Positions 18,156-26,814 of a DNA stretch of 64,000 bases are shown in pieces (the stretch's first letter is position 1; every line of letters begins with the position of its first letter). The notes beneath the pieces were generated by a model that was given only the letters and a program-made list of their open reading frames with translations, was not told the DNA's origin and did no database searches. Source of the DNA: Asticcacaulis solisilvae (GTDB lineage Bacteria > Pseudomonadota > Alphaproteobacteria > Caulobacterales > Caulobacteraceae); NCBI RefSeq assembly GCF_017875235.1, contig NZ_JAGGMI010000017.1, forward strand, positions 1-64,000. The letters are read 5' to 3'. The translations under genes were made by a program, and so were the position numbers.

Positions 18156-19975
18156 ATCTGCCTCGCGAGCTGATAGGTGATGAAGGACGCGATATAGGCC
18201 AGGACGAACAGGTAGCCCGCCGTCAGACCGACCGTCTTCCACGAATTGGTTTCCCGGCGGATCACGGCCAGGGTCGACAGGCACTGCGGCGCGAAGACGT
18301 ACCATGCCATGAGCGACAGCCCTGTCGCGATTGGCCATTGGCTCGAGATCAGTGCACCCAGCTGGCTGGCCGCCTCGCCCTCATCAGCGGCGCCGACGGA
18401 ATAGACGGTCGCCAGGGACGACACGGCCACTTCGCGCGCCGTCAAACCGGGGATCAGGGCGACGCAGATCTGCCAGTTGAAGCCGACCGGCGCGAACAAG
18501 GGCTGCATGGCGTGGCCGACGATGCCCGCGAAGGAATAGTCGACCGCCGGGCCTTCCGCGCCTTCGGGTTTGCCCGGGAACGTCGTCAGCACCCACAGGA
18601 TGGTATTGGCGGCGAAGATGGTGCCGGTGATGCGGCGGATGAAGATCCGGGCGCGTTCCAGCAGGCCTAGCGCCAGGTTGCGCAGGCCCGGCAGCCGGTA
18701 GGACGGCAGTTCCATCATCAGCGGATATTCAAGCTTGCGCCGCGTCAGGCTCATCACCCACGACACGGCCAGACCGCTTAAGATGCCGACAATGTAAAGG
18801 GCAAACAGGATCAGGCCGTGCAGGCTGAGGAAACCGCCGACCGTCTGTTCCGCAATGAAGGCCGGGATCAGCAATGCATAGACCGGCAGGCGCGCCGAAC
18901 AGGTCATCAGGGGCGCGATCATGATGGTCGTCAGGCGCTCGCGCACGTCGGGAATGCTGCGCGTCGCCATGATGCCGGGGATGGCACAGGCGTGGCTGGA
19001 AAGAAGCGGGATGAAAGACCGACCGGTCAGCCCCGCCCCCGCCATGATCTTGTCGAGCATGAAGGCGGCGCGCGGCAGGTAGCCCGACTCTTCCAGGATC
19101 AGGATGAAGAAGAACAGGATCAGGATCTGCGGCAGGAAGACCAGCACGGCCCCCATGCCGTTGATGACGGCGTCGACGATGAAGCTTTTCAGCAGGCCTT
19201 CGGGCATGCGCTCGCCGGCCAGTCCCGCCAGATAGCCGAATGCGCCTTCGATGCCGTCCTGCAACGGCGCCGCCCAGGCGAACACCGCCTGGAAAATGAC
19301 GAACATCAAAACGATCAGCAGCGGCAGGCCGAAGACCGGGTTGAGGAAGAAGCGGTCGAGCGCGTCGTCGATCTTCGAGGTGCGCGTCGGCATAACGACC
19401 GCCATGTCGAGCAGGCGGCGAACCTCGGCGTGCAGGTCGTCCGGCACGATTTCAGGTGCTATGTGGTCGGCGGCATTGCGGTCGAGATAGGCAACGAGAT
19501 CCGCAGCGCCGTTGACCTTCGTCGCCACGGTGCCGATGATGGTCAGGCCCAGTTCGCGCGACAGGACGTCGACATCGATCTTGATGCCGCGCTGCTGCGC
19601 CGCGTCCATCATGTTGAGCGCCACGACCATGGGACGACCCAGCGCCTTGACTTCGAGTACGAAGCGCAGGTGCAGGCGCAGATTGGTGGCATCGGCGACG
19701 CAGACGATCAGGTCCGGCATCTCCTCTTCGCGCTTGCCCAGGCAGACGTCGCGCGTGATGATCTCATCGGCGCCCATGGCGTCGAGGCTGTAGGTGCCCG
19801 GCAGGTCCAGCACCTTGACCTTGCGGCCCGACGGCGCGGTGAAGCTGCCTTCCTTGCGCTCGACCGTCACGCCGGCATAGTTGGCGACCTTCTGGCGCGC
19901 GCCGGTCAACTGGTTGAACAGGGCGGTCTTGCCGCAATTGGGGTTGCCGACCAGGGCGATCGTCAGGCTATCCAT
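18143..19975 (-). CDS. feoB: ferrous iron transport protein B
   Basis: A 610-residue FeoB. The N-terminal G domain has GNPNCGKTALFNQLTG (G1), VLDLPGTYSL (G3) and ALNMMDAA (G4). A helical GDI-like segment follows, then a polytopic membrane region with two gate-like repeats, including FIPLLSSHACAIPGIMATR and LTAREVAVSSLATVYS. FeoB imports Fe(II) across the inner membrane. It is shorter than E. coli FeoB because it lacks the long C-terminal extension, whose place may be taken by the separate Cys-rich protein. Its start overlaps feoA (TGATG). Confidence 0.95.
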   Translation of the reverse strand: MDSLTIALVGNPNCGKTALFNQLTGARQKVANYAGVTVERKEGSFTAPSGRKVKVLDLPGTYSLDAMGADEIITRDVCLGKREEEMPDLIVCVADATNLRLHLRFVLEVKALGRPMVVALNMMDAAQQRGIKIDVDVLSRELGLTIIGTVATKVNGAADLVAYLDRNAADHIAPEIVPDDLHAEVRRLLDMAVVMPTRTSKIDDALDRFFLNPVFGLPLLIVLMFVIFQAVFAWAAPLQDGIEGAFGYLAGLAGERMPEGLLKSFIVDAVINGMGAVLVFLPQILILFFFILILEESGYLPRAAFMLDKIMAGAGLTGRSFIPLLSSHACAIPGIMATRSIPDVRERLTTIMIAPLMTCSARLPVYALLIPAFIAEQTVGGFLSLHGLILFALYIVGILSGLAVSWVMSLTRRKLEYPLMMELPSYRLPGLRNLALGLLERARIFIRRITGTIFAANTILWVLTTFPGKPEGAEGPAVDYSFAGIVGHAMQPLFAPVGFNWQICVALIPGLTAREVAVSSLATVYSVGAADEGEAASQLGALISSQWPIATGLSLMAWYVFAPQCLSTLAVIRRETNSWKTVGLTAGYLFVLAYIASFITYQLARQIWPI

Positions 19976-20211
19976 CAGTTGCGCTCCACCACGACGCGGG
20001 CGGCCTCGGCGCGGCGCAGCGCGAAGCGCGTAAAGCCGATCTGGATCAGCAGCGGATCGCTGCCCAGAAAGCCCCTGCCGACGATCTTTACCGGTTCGCC
20101 GCGCACAAAGCCCAGTTCGCGCAGGCGCCGGCCGATGGCGTCGCCTTCAGCGGTATCGCGCACCTCCACGACGATGGCGGCGGTAAAGGCGGGCAGTTCA
20201 CTCAGGGTCAT
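19975..20211 (-). CDS. feoA: ferrous iron transport protein A
   Basis: A 78-residue SH3-like FeoA. EGDAIGRRLRELGFVRGEPVKIVGRG and the DPLLIQIGFTRFALRRAEA core are diagnostic. FeoA is a small cytosolic protein needed for FeoB-mediated Fe(II) uptake. The ATG at 20211 gives the usual length; an in-frame start at 20259 would add 16 residues that do not look like the family. A Fur-like box lies 60-80 bp upstream, consistent with repression by iron. Confidence 0.92.
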   Translation of the reverse strand: MTLSELPAFTAAIVVEVRDTAEGDAIGRRLRELGFVRGEPVKIVGRGFLGSDPLLIQIGFTRFALRRAEAARVVVERN

Positions 20212-20270
20212 TTGTAACGTTTCTGGTCCGTCCGGCAGGCATCGCCGGGCACAAGTCATCGCGCCAAATC

Positions 20271-20289
20271 TTGCGAATGATTATCATCT
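20271..20289. promoter_or_regulatory. Fur-like box upstream of feoAB
   Basis: TTGCGAATGATTATCATCT contains TGCGAATGATT, close to the alphaproteobacterial Fur motif, and AATGATTATCAT, close to the classical GATAATGATAATCATTATC consensus. It sits 60-78 bp upstream of the feoA start, where Fur would block RNA polymerase. Confidence 0.6.
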
Positions 20290-20433
20290 AAGCGTTTCAC
20301 CGGGTGGGGTCAAGGGAGGGTTTGCCGCACCGTGCTTATTGGTTTTTTACAGCGGACTCATCAGCGCTCCGCTTCATCCTTACTTGGCGTGGGCTAGGCT
20401 CACCTTTCGAGAATCCTCTGGAGGGAGCCGCTC

Positions 20434-20676
20434 ATGGACGTACTGACGCCACACCGCATCGATCTGGAACCGCGCACGACGGCAAAGCCCATTCCTGCCT
20501 ATGGGTCCGTGAAGGATCAGGTGCTGGATACGGCGCACCGGATTCAAGAGAACGTCCAGACCATGCCCCTGGCCAGTTTCGCTCTGGCGCTCCTGATCGG
20601 CTACGCGGTGGGCAGCGCCATGACACGGGCGACGTACCACAGACCAGCGCGCGTCGTTTACCGCACCAAACACTGA
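20434..20676 (+). CDS. small single-pass membrane protein, unknown function
   Basis: An 80-residue protein with a strong ribosome-binding sequence (GGAGGGAG) 5-6 bases before its ATG. The N-terminal half is hydrophilic (DLEPRTTAKPIPAYGSVKD). A membrane helix follows (LASFALALLIGYAVGSAMT, about 46-64), then a basic tail ending VVYRTKH. The helix-then-basic-tail shape resembles the membrane anchors of DUF883/ElaB-type proteins, but the rest does not clearly match. Its stop overlaps the start of the pyrophosphatase gene (TGATG), indicating cotranscription and coupling. Confidence 0.6.
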   Translation: MDVLTPHRIDLEPRTTAKPIPAYGSVKDQVLDTAHRIQENVQTMPLASFALALLIGYAVGSAMTRATYHRPARVVYRTKH

Positions 20677-21206
20677 TGGACTTCTATCACGCCCTCGACG
20701 CCATCGACCCGAAGACCGGCTTGGTCAATGCCGTCATCGACACGCCGAAGGGCAGCAACGGCAAATACAAGCACGAGCCGGAAAGCGGCCTGTTCCGCCT
20801 GAGCAAGCTCCTGCCGCTCGGGGCCTATTTCCCCTATAATTTCGGTTTTGTCCCGCAGACGCGCGGCGAGGACGGCGACGAGCTCGACATTCTCGTCATC
20901 ATGGACGAGCCCCTGCATATCGGCGCCGTCGTGCCCGTGCGCGTCATCGGCGTGTTACAGGCCGAGCAGACCGAGGACGGCAAGACGTTTCGCAACGACC
21001 GGCTGCTGGGCGTCCTTGAGACGCCGCACAATCCGCCGGAATTGCGCCACTACAAGGACCTGTCGACGCAGAAGCTGGCCGAGATCGAGCACTTCTTCCT
21101 GTCCTATAACCTGATGGAAGGCCGCGAGTTCAGGAATCTCGGCCGCGCCGGCCCCGATGAGGCCATCCGCATGATCCGCAAGCACGAGGTCAGGCTGGAG
21201 GCGTAA
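20676..21206 (+). CDS. ppa: inorganic pyrophosphatase, family I
   Basis: A 176-residue soluble pyrophosphatase. YPYNFGFVPQT-like (here YFPYNFGFVPQTRGEDGDELDI, split around the signature DGDELDI) marks the metal-binding active site. VVPVRVIGVLQAEQTEDGK and KDLSTQKLAEIEHFF follow. The enzyme hydrolyses PPi to phosphate in the cytosol. The N-terminus FYHALDAIDPKTGLVNAVIDTPKG differs from E. coli Ppa and resembles a divergent subgroup. The ATG at 20676 overlaps the previous stop; longer in-frame starts upstream read through the small membrane protein gene and are rejected. Confidence 0.85.
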   Translation: MDFYHALDAIDPKTGLVNAVIDTPKGSNGKYKHEPESGLFRLSKLLPLGAYFPYNFGFVPQTRGEDGDELDILVIMDEPLHIGAVVPVRVIGVLQAEQTEDGKTFRNDRLLGVLETPHNPPELRHYKDLSTQKLAEIEHFFLSYNLMEGREFRNLGRAGPDEAIRMIRKHEVRLEA

Positions 21207-21305
21207 TCACGCTTCGTCCCACATTTTCGGACCATGGCTTAAGCGTCGGGCTTTGCCTTGACGGCGCGGGCAGGCTGCCTTACGGCACGCGTAAGGAGGC
21301 ACGCC

Positions 21306-21728
21306 ATGCAGACCTATATCGAACTCGGCGAGGAAGAAGCCAGGATCGCCATCGACACGGCCGTGGCCGAACTGCGCCGGCGCGGCAAGGCGGGTTCGAT
21401 CGCCGTCGGCGACCGGCATGGCGAAGTCATCGCCCTGTGGCGCATGAACGGCGCCTCCCTGCCCTCGGCCGTCATCGCCGCCGACAAGGTCTTCACATCG
21501 TCGCGCGTGCGCCGGAAGTCAGGGGACACCGGCCGCGACACCTTCGCGGACAATGCTTTGATGAGCTATCACGGCTCTCCGCGCTATGTCGGCTGGGACG
21601 GTGGCGCGCCCGTCATTATCGACGGCCAGTGCGCCGGCAGCGTCGCCATCAGCGGTCTGAAGGGCGAAGAAGACCTGGAGATCGCCGAAATCGCCATCGC
21701 GGCGATACTGGAAAGCTTGAAGGGCTAA
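21306..21728 (+). CDS. GlcG/HbpS-like heme-binding family protein
   Basis: A 140-residue protein of the GlcG/HbpS (DUF336) family. ELGEEEARIAIDTAVAEL, IAVGDRHGEVIALWRMNGA, AADKVFTSSRVRRKSGDT and the C-terminal GSVAISGLKGEEDLEIA follow the family pattern. HbpS of Streptomyces binds heme, while GlcG is of unknown function in glycolate loci. The ATG at 21306 follows TAAGGAGG. There is no signal peptide. It lies between ppa and a bidirectional terminator, and its function here is unknown. Confidence 0.8.
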   Translation: MQTYIELGEEEARIAIDTAVAELRRRGKAGSIAVGDRHGEVIALWRMNGASLPSAVIAADKVFTSSRVRRKSGDTGRDTFADNALMSYHGSPRYVGWDGGAPVIIDGQCAGSVAISGLKGEEDLEIAEIAIAAILESLKG

Positions 21729-21742
21729 GGCAATAGAGATCA

Positions 21743-21775
21743 CTTCGCCCTCCCTGCTCTGCGGGGAGGGCGAAG
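21743..21775. terminator. bidirectional hairpin between convergent genes
   Basis: CTTCGCCCTCCC and GGGAGGGCGAAG form a perfect 12-bp stem around a short loop. It lies between the GlcG-like gene (plus) and the amine-oxidase gene (minus), with stop codons 14 bp and 4 bp away. It probably ends transcripts from both sides. Confidence 0.65.
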
Positions 21776-21779
21776 CTTA

Positions 21780-23042
21780 TCACACCGCTTCTGCAACCGG
21801 TGCCTTCGCCAATTCCCCGATAACAATCTCCGCAGCCGCCTTGCCCGAGCGCCAGGCGCCGGGCAGCGATGCCGGAAAGCGCTCGTCGAAGGCTTCGCCG
21901 CAGAAGGTCACCAGGCCCTCGGTCACTGGCCCCGAACGACGCGCGCCCGGCAAACAGCACGAATAGGCGCCGCGGGTATAGGGGTTGGCAACCCAGCGTG
22001 TGACGATCGGCGGCGATACGACGTGCGCCTCGAAACCCTTCAGCGCCTCAACCGGCGCCAGGACGCCGCGGGCGTAGGCCAGGGCCTGGTCGGCCGCCAG
22101 CGATTCGATCACCTCGGCCTGCCGCCCGCCGGCATAGATCTGGATCACCGGTTGGCCGGCGCTGTGGATGTGACAAAAGTGCGGCGCCTCCCCGTCGAGC
22201 AGTTCCAGCGCCATATCCACCGGCACGCCGCCGCCCGCCAGGAAAGCCGGGTCGACTTCGATGATGATCTTGTTGACCTGGCCCATGACCAGTCCGGCGA
22301 TCTGCTCGTGGAAGGTTGCGGACAGGTCGGGCGCAAACGTCACCAGCCGCCCCTGCAGCACCCCCAGCGACGCCGTGAAGATCACCCGCCGCGCCGCCCA
22401 CACCGATCCGTCCATCGACTGGATGCGGGCGCCGTCGGGCGTCTCCGAAATGCGGCAGACCGAGGTGCGCAGATGGACACGGTCCGCGCCGGCTTCGGCC
22501 AGCATCGCCGAAGTCAGGGCGCACATCCCGCCATCGACATGGACGCCGCCCGGCGTATTTTCGTCGGTCAGGAATTCGCGCGCCGATGGCGAGAGTGGCG
22601 GCTGCACACCGTTCCACAACAGGCCGAAGGTCGCGAGCATGTCGCGGGCCTCGTCGTCCACGCCCAGGTCCGGCAAGGCGACGTCTGCATGTTCACCCGA
22701 CCTGATGGCATCGGCCAGGTCGCCGCGGATCGCGTCTTCCATCAGGGATTCGATATCTTCCTGCCGCGCCTCACCGCCGCGATAAAGCCAGATGGCGTCG
22801 CCTTCGTCGGGACGGGCCGTCACGCCGTAGCGCGCAAGCTCCTGCGTAAGCGGATTGTTGTCGCCGTGCAGCCAGTGCGCACCGAGGTCCACCGCCACAC
22901 CTGAGCGCAGGATGCGCGTGCGTGCCCGTCCGCCGACGCCGTCGCCGGCTTCCAGGATACGAAAGGACACATTGTTGCGCTTAAGCTCGACCGCCGCCGC
23001 CAGACCGGCCATGCCGGCGCCGACGATAATCACGTCCTCCAT
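21780..23042 (-). CDS. FAD-dependent amine oxidase
   Basis: A 420-residue flavin amine oxidase. The N-terminal dinucleotide motif is VIIVGAGMAGLAAAVELK, followed by the conserved GDGVGGRARTR. The C-terminal FAD contact reads CGEAFDERFPASLPGAWRSG. GAHWLHGDNN near residue 65 is typical of monoamine/polyamine oxidases. The ATG at 23042 is preceded by GAGGAGG at ideal spacing. No signal peptide is visible, so the enzyme is probably cytosolic. The substrate is unknown; putrescine, tyramine or another amine is possible. It is monocistronic, facing the HbpS-like gene. Confidence 0.87.
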   Translation of the reverse strand: MEDVIIVGAGMAGLAAAVELKRNNVSFRILEAGDGVGGRARTRILRSGVAVDLGAHWLHGDNNPLTQELARYGVTARPDEGDAIWLYRGGEARQEDIESLMEDAIRGDLADAIRSGEHADVALPDLGVDDEARDMLATFGLLWNGVQPPLSPSAREFLTDENTPGGVHVDGGMCALTSAMLAEAGADRVHLRTSVCRISETPDGARIQSMDGSVWAARRVIFTASLGVLQGRLVTFAPDLSATFHEQIAGLVMGQVNKIIIEVDPAFLAGGGVPVDMALELLDGEAPHFCHIHSAGQPVIQIYAGGRQAEVIESLAADQALAYARGVLAPVEALKGFEAHVVSPPIVTRWVANPYTRGAYSCCLPGARRSGPVTEGLVTFCGEAFDERFPASLPGAWRSGKAAAEIVIGELAKAPVAEAV

Positions 23043-23151
23043 GATCGCCTCCTCTGTAATTTTTTGGAGGATTTCGCGCGTCAGGCGATAAGGACGCAAT
23101 GTGGTTTAGCATCTATGTGCCGGATATCACGGGATTATGTACGCGGCGGGA

Positions 23152-26100
23152 TTAGGCTGCACCGCGTGTCCGCATCTCCGTCTCGCCGCCGATCAGCGCC
23201 GTGAAGTCGGCCGCCGTCACCGGCTTGCTGAACAGGTAGCCCTGCATGCCGTGGATGCCGGCGGCCTTGAGGTGCTGATGCTGGGTCGCCGTCTCGATCC
23301 CTTCGGCCACGACCTGCATGCCGAAGGCGCGGCCGATGCCCGTGACGGCCTGGACGATGGCCAGCGCTTCAAGCGCACTGCGTGACTCGCCGTCCAGCGC
23401 CGTGACGAATTCGCGGTCGATCTTGATCTTGTCGAACGGAAAGCGATGCAGCGCCGTCAGCGACGAATAGCCGACGCCGAAATCGTCGAGCGCCAGCCGG
23501 ATGCCCAAGCCGCGCAGTTCCTCGAACAGCAGGCGCGTCCGCGACGGTTCCCCCAGGAAGGCCGTTTCCGTCACTTCGAGGATCAGACACCGGGCGTCGT
23601 AACCCGTTTCTTTCAGCAGGGCGCGGACGCCGTCAAGGAAGCCCGGCCGGTCGAGTTCGATCGGCGAAACGTTGATGGCGACAGGCAGGCCCCAGGCCGC
23701 CGCCTGTTGCAGCACACGCCTGCGGGCAAAGGCGCCGATCTTGGTGATCAACCCGGTGCGCTCGGCCAGCGGAATAAAGACCGCCGGACCGACCGGCTTG
23801 CCGTCGCGGGCCCAGCGCACCAGCGCCTCGGCGGAAATCACCTTCTGGCCGTGACGGTCGTAGATCGGCTGATAAAGCATTTCCAGCCGGCCGGCGTCGA
23901 TGTCGGCTTCCAGTTCGGCCATCAGCGCCACGTCCGGATCGGTCTTGCCGGCTTCGGCCTGGACCGCCGCCGGCGTATCGACGATCCGCCCCAGTTCGAC
24001 GATGGTGCGGTCGGCCAGGGCGGCTATGCCCTCGATGACCTCGGCGGGAACGATGCGTCCGTCTTCGCGCGCGGTCTTTTCGACTTCGCCGGCCACGGTG
24101 GCGACGGCCTTGGCGCCCAGGTTCAGGCTCATCGATTTCAGCGCATGCGCCGCCGAAGTCATTTCCGCGACATCACCGCTGCGGCCCGCCGCCGCCATGC
24201 GGCCAACCGCTTCGGGCGCGTGGCTGCGGTAGAGGCCTACGACGCGCGTGACGAAATCGCTGCGGCCATTTTTCAGGCCGGCCAGGATCGGCTTCAGCGT
24301 ATCGGCGTCAAACAGCGACATGTCGATGCCGGCCTGGGCGGCTGGGCCAGGCTCCGCCGGGACCGGCACCTCGACCACAATCTCGACCGGCGCGACCTCG
24401 TCGACATGACGCGCCTGAATGGCCAGCCAGTCGTGCAGGACGCCACCAAGCGCCGCGAGGGTGAACGGCTTGTGCAGGACCCCGTCCATCCCGGCCTCGC
24501 GCCAGGCTTCGGCGGCGGCGCCGACAACGTGCGCGGTCAAGGCAACGACCGGCACATCCTGGCCGCGCGCCCGTAACTGCCGGGTCGCTTCGAAGCCGTC
24601 GAGCACCGGCATCGAGCCGTCCATCAGGACCAAGTCGTAGGCCTCGCCATCCAGGATATCGAGCGCCTCCTGGCCGTTGGCGGCAATGTGCGCCGTAATG
24701 CCGAAGCGCGACAGGGCTTCACAGGCAACTTCGCGGTTGACCTCGCCGTCATCGACGACCAGCACACGGGCCCGCGGATAGACGGTGTCGATCACCTCGG
24801 CGTCCGGCGCCGGCGCATGGGCCATGAGCGGGCGGCCGTCACGGACGGCTTCGATCAGGCGGTCGAAATCGCGGTGGCGCAGCGGTCGCGCCAGAACGCA
24901 GGCGGCGCGTCCGTCCAGCACCCAGTCCTCGGCCTCGGTATCGCCGACATCGGCAAGCAGGACCAGGGTCTCCGGCGCGCAGACCACATGATCGCGGCAG
25001 GCGCGGTCGGCGATCGTCAGGCGTGGCTCAAGGCCCGCGACATCGGCGCCGGCGGCCGAAAACCGCAGCACCAGTGCGTTGCGCTCGACTGGCGCCGCGA
25101 CCAGTACCTGCACCGGCACAGCGTTTTCGACCTGCGGCGGGGCGGCGGTGTCCTCGCCCGCGACCGGCAGGCGAAGGTGAAATTCGGTGCCGACGCCCTG
25201 CTCGCTCGACACGGCGATACGCCCGCCCATGGCTTCGGCCAGGCGCTTGGCGATCGACAGGCCCAGGCCCGTACCGCCGAACCGGCGCGTCGTCGTCTGG
25301 TCTTCCTGGGTGAAGGCGGAAAACAGCTTGCCGACCTTGTCCTTGGCGATGCCGATGCCGGTATCCTCGACGACCAGGCGCACGAAGCCCGGCTTCGCGT
25401 CGGCCTCGACGCGGACGCGGACGTGGCCGGCTTCGGTGAACTTGAGCGCATTGGAGACCAGGTTCGACACGACCTGCCCCAAGCGCACCGCGTCGCCCCG
25501 CACATTACGCGGCGCATCCGGGCTGACCGCCGCCACCAGTTCCAGCCCCTTATCGCGCGCCGCGGCGCTGAACAGGGCCAGGGTGTCATCGACCGTATCC
25601 ACGATATCGACTTCGGCATTTTCAATCTCGAGCTTGCCGGCTTCGATCTTGGAGAAATCGAGAATATCGTTGATGACGGCCAAAAGCCCCTTGCCCGACT
25701 TGACGATGGTCGCTGCATAGCGCCGCGCCTTGGCCGGCAGGCTTTCGCCCGCCAGCATCTCGGCCATGACCATGACGCCGTTCATGGGCGTACGGATTTC
25801 GTGGCTCATGGTGGCCAGGAAGTCGGACTTGGCGGCATTGGCAGCGACGGCCTCGTCGCGGGCGGCGACGTAGTCGCGTGTGCGCGCGGCGACTTCGGCT
25901 TCCAGTCCGCGCATCTGCGCCGCGATCTGTTCGTCGCGTTCGCGGATCGCATCGAGCATGGCGTTATAGCCCTGGACCAGATTGCCCAGTTCATCCTGCC
26001 CGGCCACTTCGACCCGGCGGCTGAAATCACCGCCGGAGATGGCGGCCATCGACTCCGAGAGTTCGCGCAACGGCTTGGTCATGGCGGCTTGCAGCCGGCG

Positions 26101-26685
26101 CGTGACCATCAGCGCCACCAGCAGGGTCACCGCGGCGATACCGAGCATGCCGGCCAGCGCCTGGATGAGCGATGCGGCGAGCCCCTCGGCCGCGTGCACC
26201 ACGATCACCCGGCCGATGGTGCGGTTACCGGAGCGCACCGGCGCCTCGACCTCGATGCTGCGCGTTATCAAGAGCGGCAGGATGCCGGGGCTCGGGAAAT
26301 CGGCGTTGAGCCGGACATCGCTCTTCAGGCGCGCGCCCGTGCCGGTTTCCGCCAGGACGGCGTGATTGGCACCTTCGACGCGGCCATAGATAATGCCAGG
26401 GGTGCGCGATACGGCGCGGATGGCGGCAAAGGCATGAGACTGGTCATGGTTCGCGACGGCCTCGACCGCGCTCGACGCCAGCACCTCGGCGGCGGAGGTC
26501 ATGACGGTCCACCGGACCTCAGCCTGGCGCGACGCCTCGTGCGCGACGAACAGGCCGGCGACCGGCAGGGTCGACAGCAGGACCGAGCCCAGGCTCAGCC
26601 ACATCAGCCGCCTGCGTATCGAACTCCTGCGTCCCGTCCCCGCGGTCGTTGTCTTGGCCTGTTTTGTTTTCGCGATTGTCTGCAT
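23152..26685 (-). CDS. hybrid histidine kinase fused to HPt and EAL phosphodiesterase domains
   Basis: A 1177-residue membrane protein. The order is TM1 (about 28-48), periplasmic sensor, TM2 (about 165-190), HAMP (to about 245), coiled coil, HisKA with TMSHEIRTPMNGVMV, HATPase (NLVSNALKFTE, GGTGLGLSIAKRL), a degenerate receiver-like segment (about 515-620), receiver with VLVVDDGEVN and DLVLMDGSMPVLDG, HPt with AAHALKSMSLNLG, and a C-terminal EAL domain. The EAL residues are all present: EAL, NVSP, LEVTE, LDDFGVGYSS, KIDREF, VVAEGIE and GMQGYLFSKP. It should therefore hydrolyse c-di-GMP, possibly under phosphorelay control. The ATG at 26685 is used; a GTG at 26706 is an alternative. Confidence 0.92.
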   Translation of the reverse strand: MQTIAKTKQAKTTTAGTGRRSSIRRRLMWLSLGSVLLSTLPVAGLFVAHEASRQAEVRWTVMTSAAEVLASSAVEAVANHDQSHAFAAIRAVSRTPGIIYGRVEGANHAVLAETGTGARLKSDVRLNADFPSPGILPLLITRSIEVEAPVRSGNRTIGRVIVVHAAEGLAASLIQALAGMLGIAAVTLLVALMVTRRLQAAMTKPLRELSESMAAISGGDFSRRVEVAGQDELGNLVQGYNAMLDAIRERDEQIAAQMRGLEAEVAARTRDYVAARDEAVAANAAKSDFLATMSHEIRTPMNGVMVMAEMLAGESLPAKARRYAATIVKSGKGLLAVINDILDFSKIEAGKLEIENAEVDIVDTVDDTLALFSAAARDKGLELVAAVSPDAPRNVRGDAVRLGQVVSNLVSNALKFTEAGHVRVRVEADAKPGFVRLVVEDTGIGIAKDKVGKLFSAFTQEDQTTTRRFGGTGLGLSIAKRLAEAMGGRIAVSSEQGVGTEFHLRLPVAGEDTAAPPQVENAVPVQVLVAAPVERNALVLRFSAAGADVAGLEPRLTIADRACRDHVVCAPETLVLLADVGDTEAEDWVLDGRAACVLARPLRHRDFDRLIEAVRDGRPLMAHAPAPDAEVIDTVYPRARVLVVDDGEVNREVACEALSRFGITAHIAANGQEALDILDGEAYDLVLMDGSMPVLDGFEATRQLRARGQDVPVVALTAHVVGAAAEAWREAGMDGVLHKPFTLAALGGVLHDWLAIQARHVDEVAPVEIVVEVPVPAEPGPAAQAGIDMSLFDADTLKPILAGLKNGRSDFVTRVVGLYRSHAPEAVGRMAAAGRSGDVAEMTSAAHALKSMSLNLGAKAVATVAGEVEKTAREDGRIVPAEVIEGIAALADRTIVELGRIVDTPAAVQAEAGKTDPDVALMAELEADIDAGRLEMLYQPIYDRHGQKVISAEALVRWARDGKPVGPAVFIPLAERTGLITKIGAFARRRVLQQAAAWGLPVAINVSPIELDRPGFLDGVRALLKETGYDARCLILEVTETAFLGEPSRTRLLFEELRGLGIRLALDDFGVGYSSLTALHRFPFDKIKIDREFVTALDGESRSALEALAIVQAVTGIGRAFGMQVVAEGIETATQHQHLKAAGIHGMQGYLFSKPVTAADFTALIGGETEMRTRGAA

Positions 26686-26814
26686 GTACGCATCCGGCCC
26701 ACCCACCTTACGGGGTAGCGGAAGGCCGTTACCATCGCGTTAACCATAATTCCCTTAACCGCGTTTACGATATCCCTAAGCCGGATTTTAAGCCTTTGTC
26801 TGTAGGCTCTTAGG

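Noticed and set aside
18818..20446. 542-codon plus-strand frame opposite feoB and feoA
   Set aside because: It is antisense to unmistakable feoAB and its Gln/Arg/Asp-rich product has no family resemblance.
20304..20675. N-terminal extension of pyrophosphatase through the small membrane protein gene
   Set aside because: The extension is Arg-rich and not family-like, and the ATG at 20676 overlapping the previous stop gives the right length.
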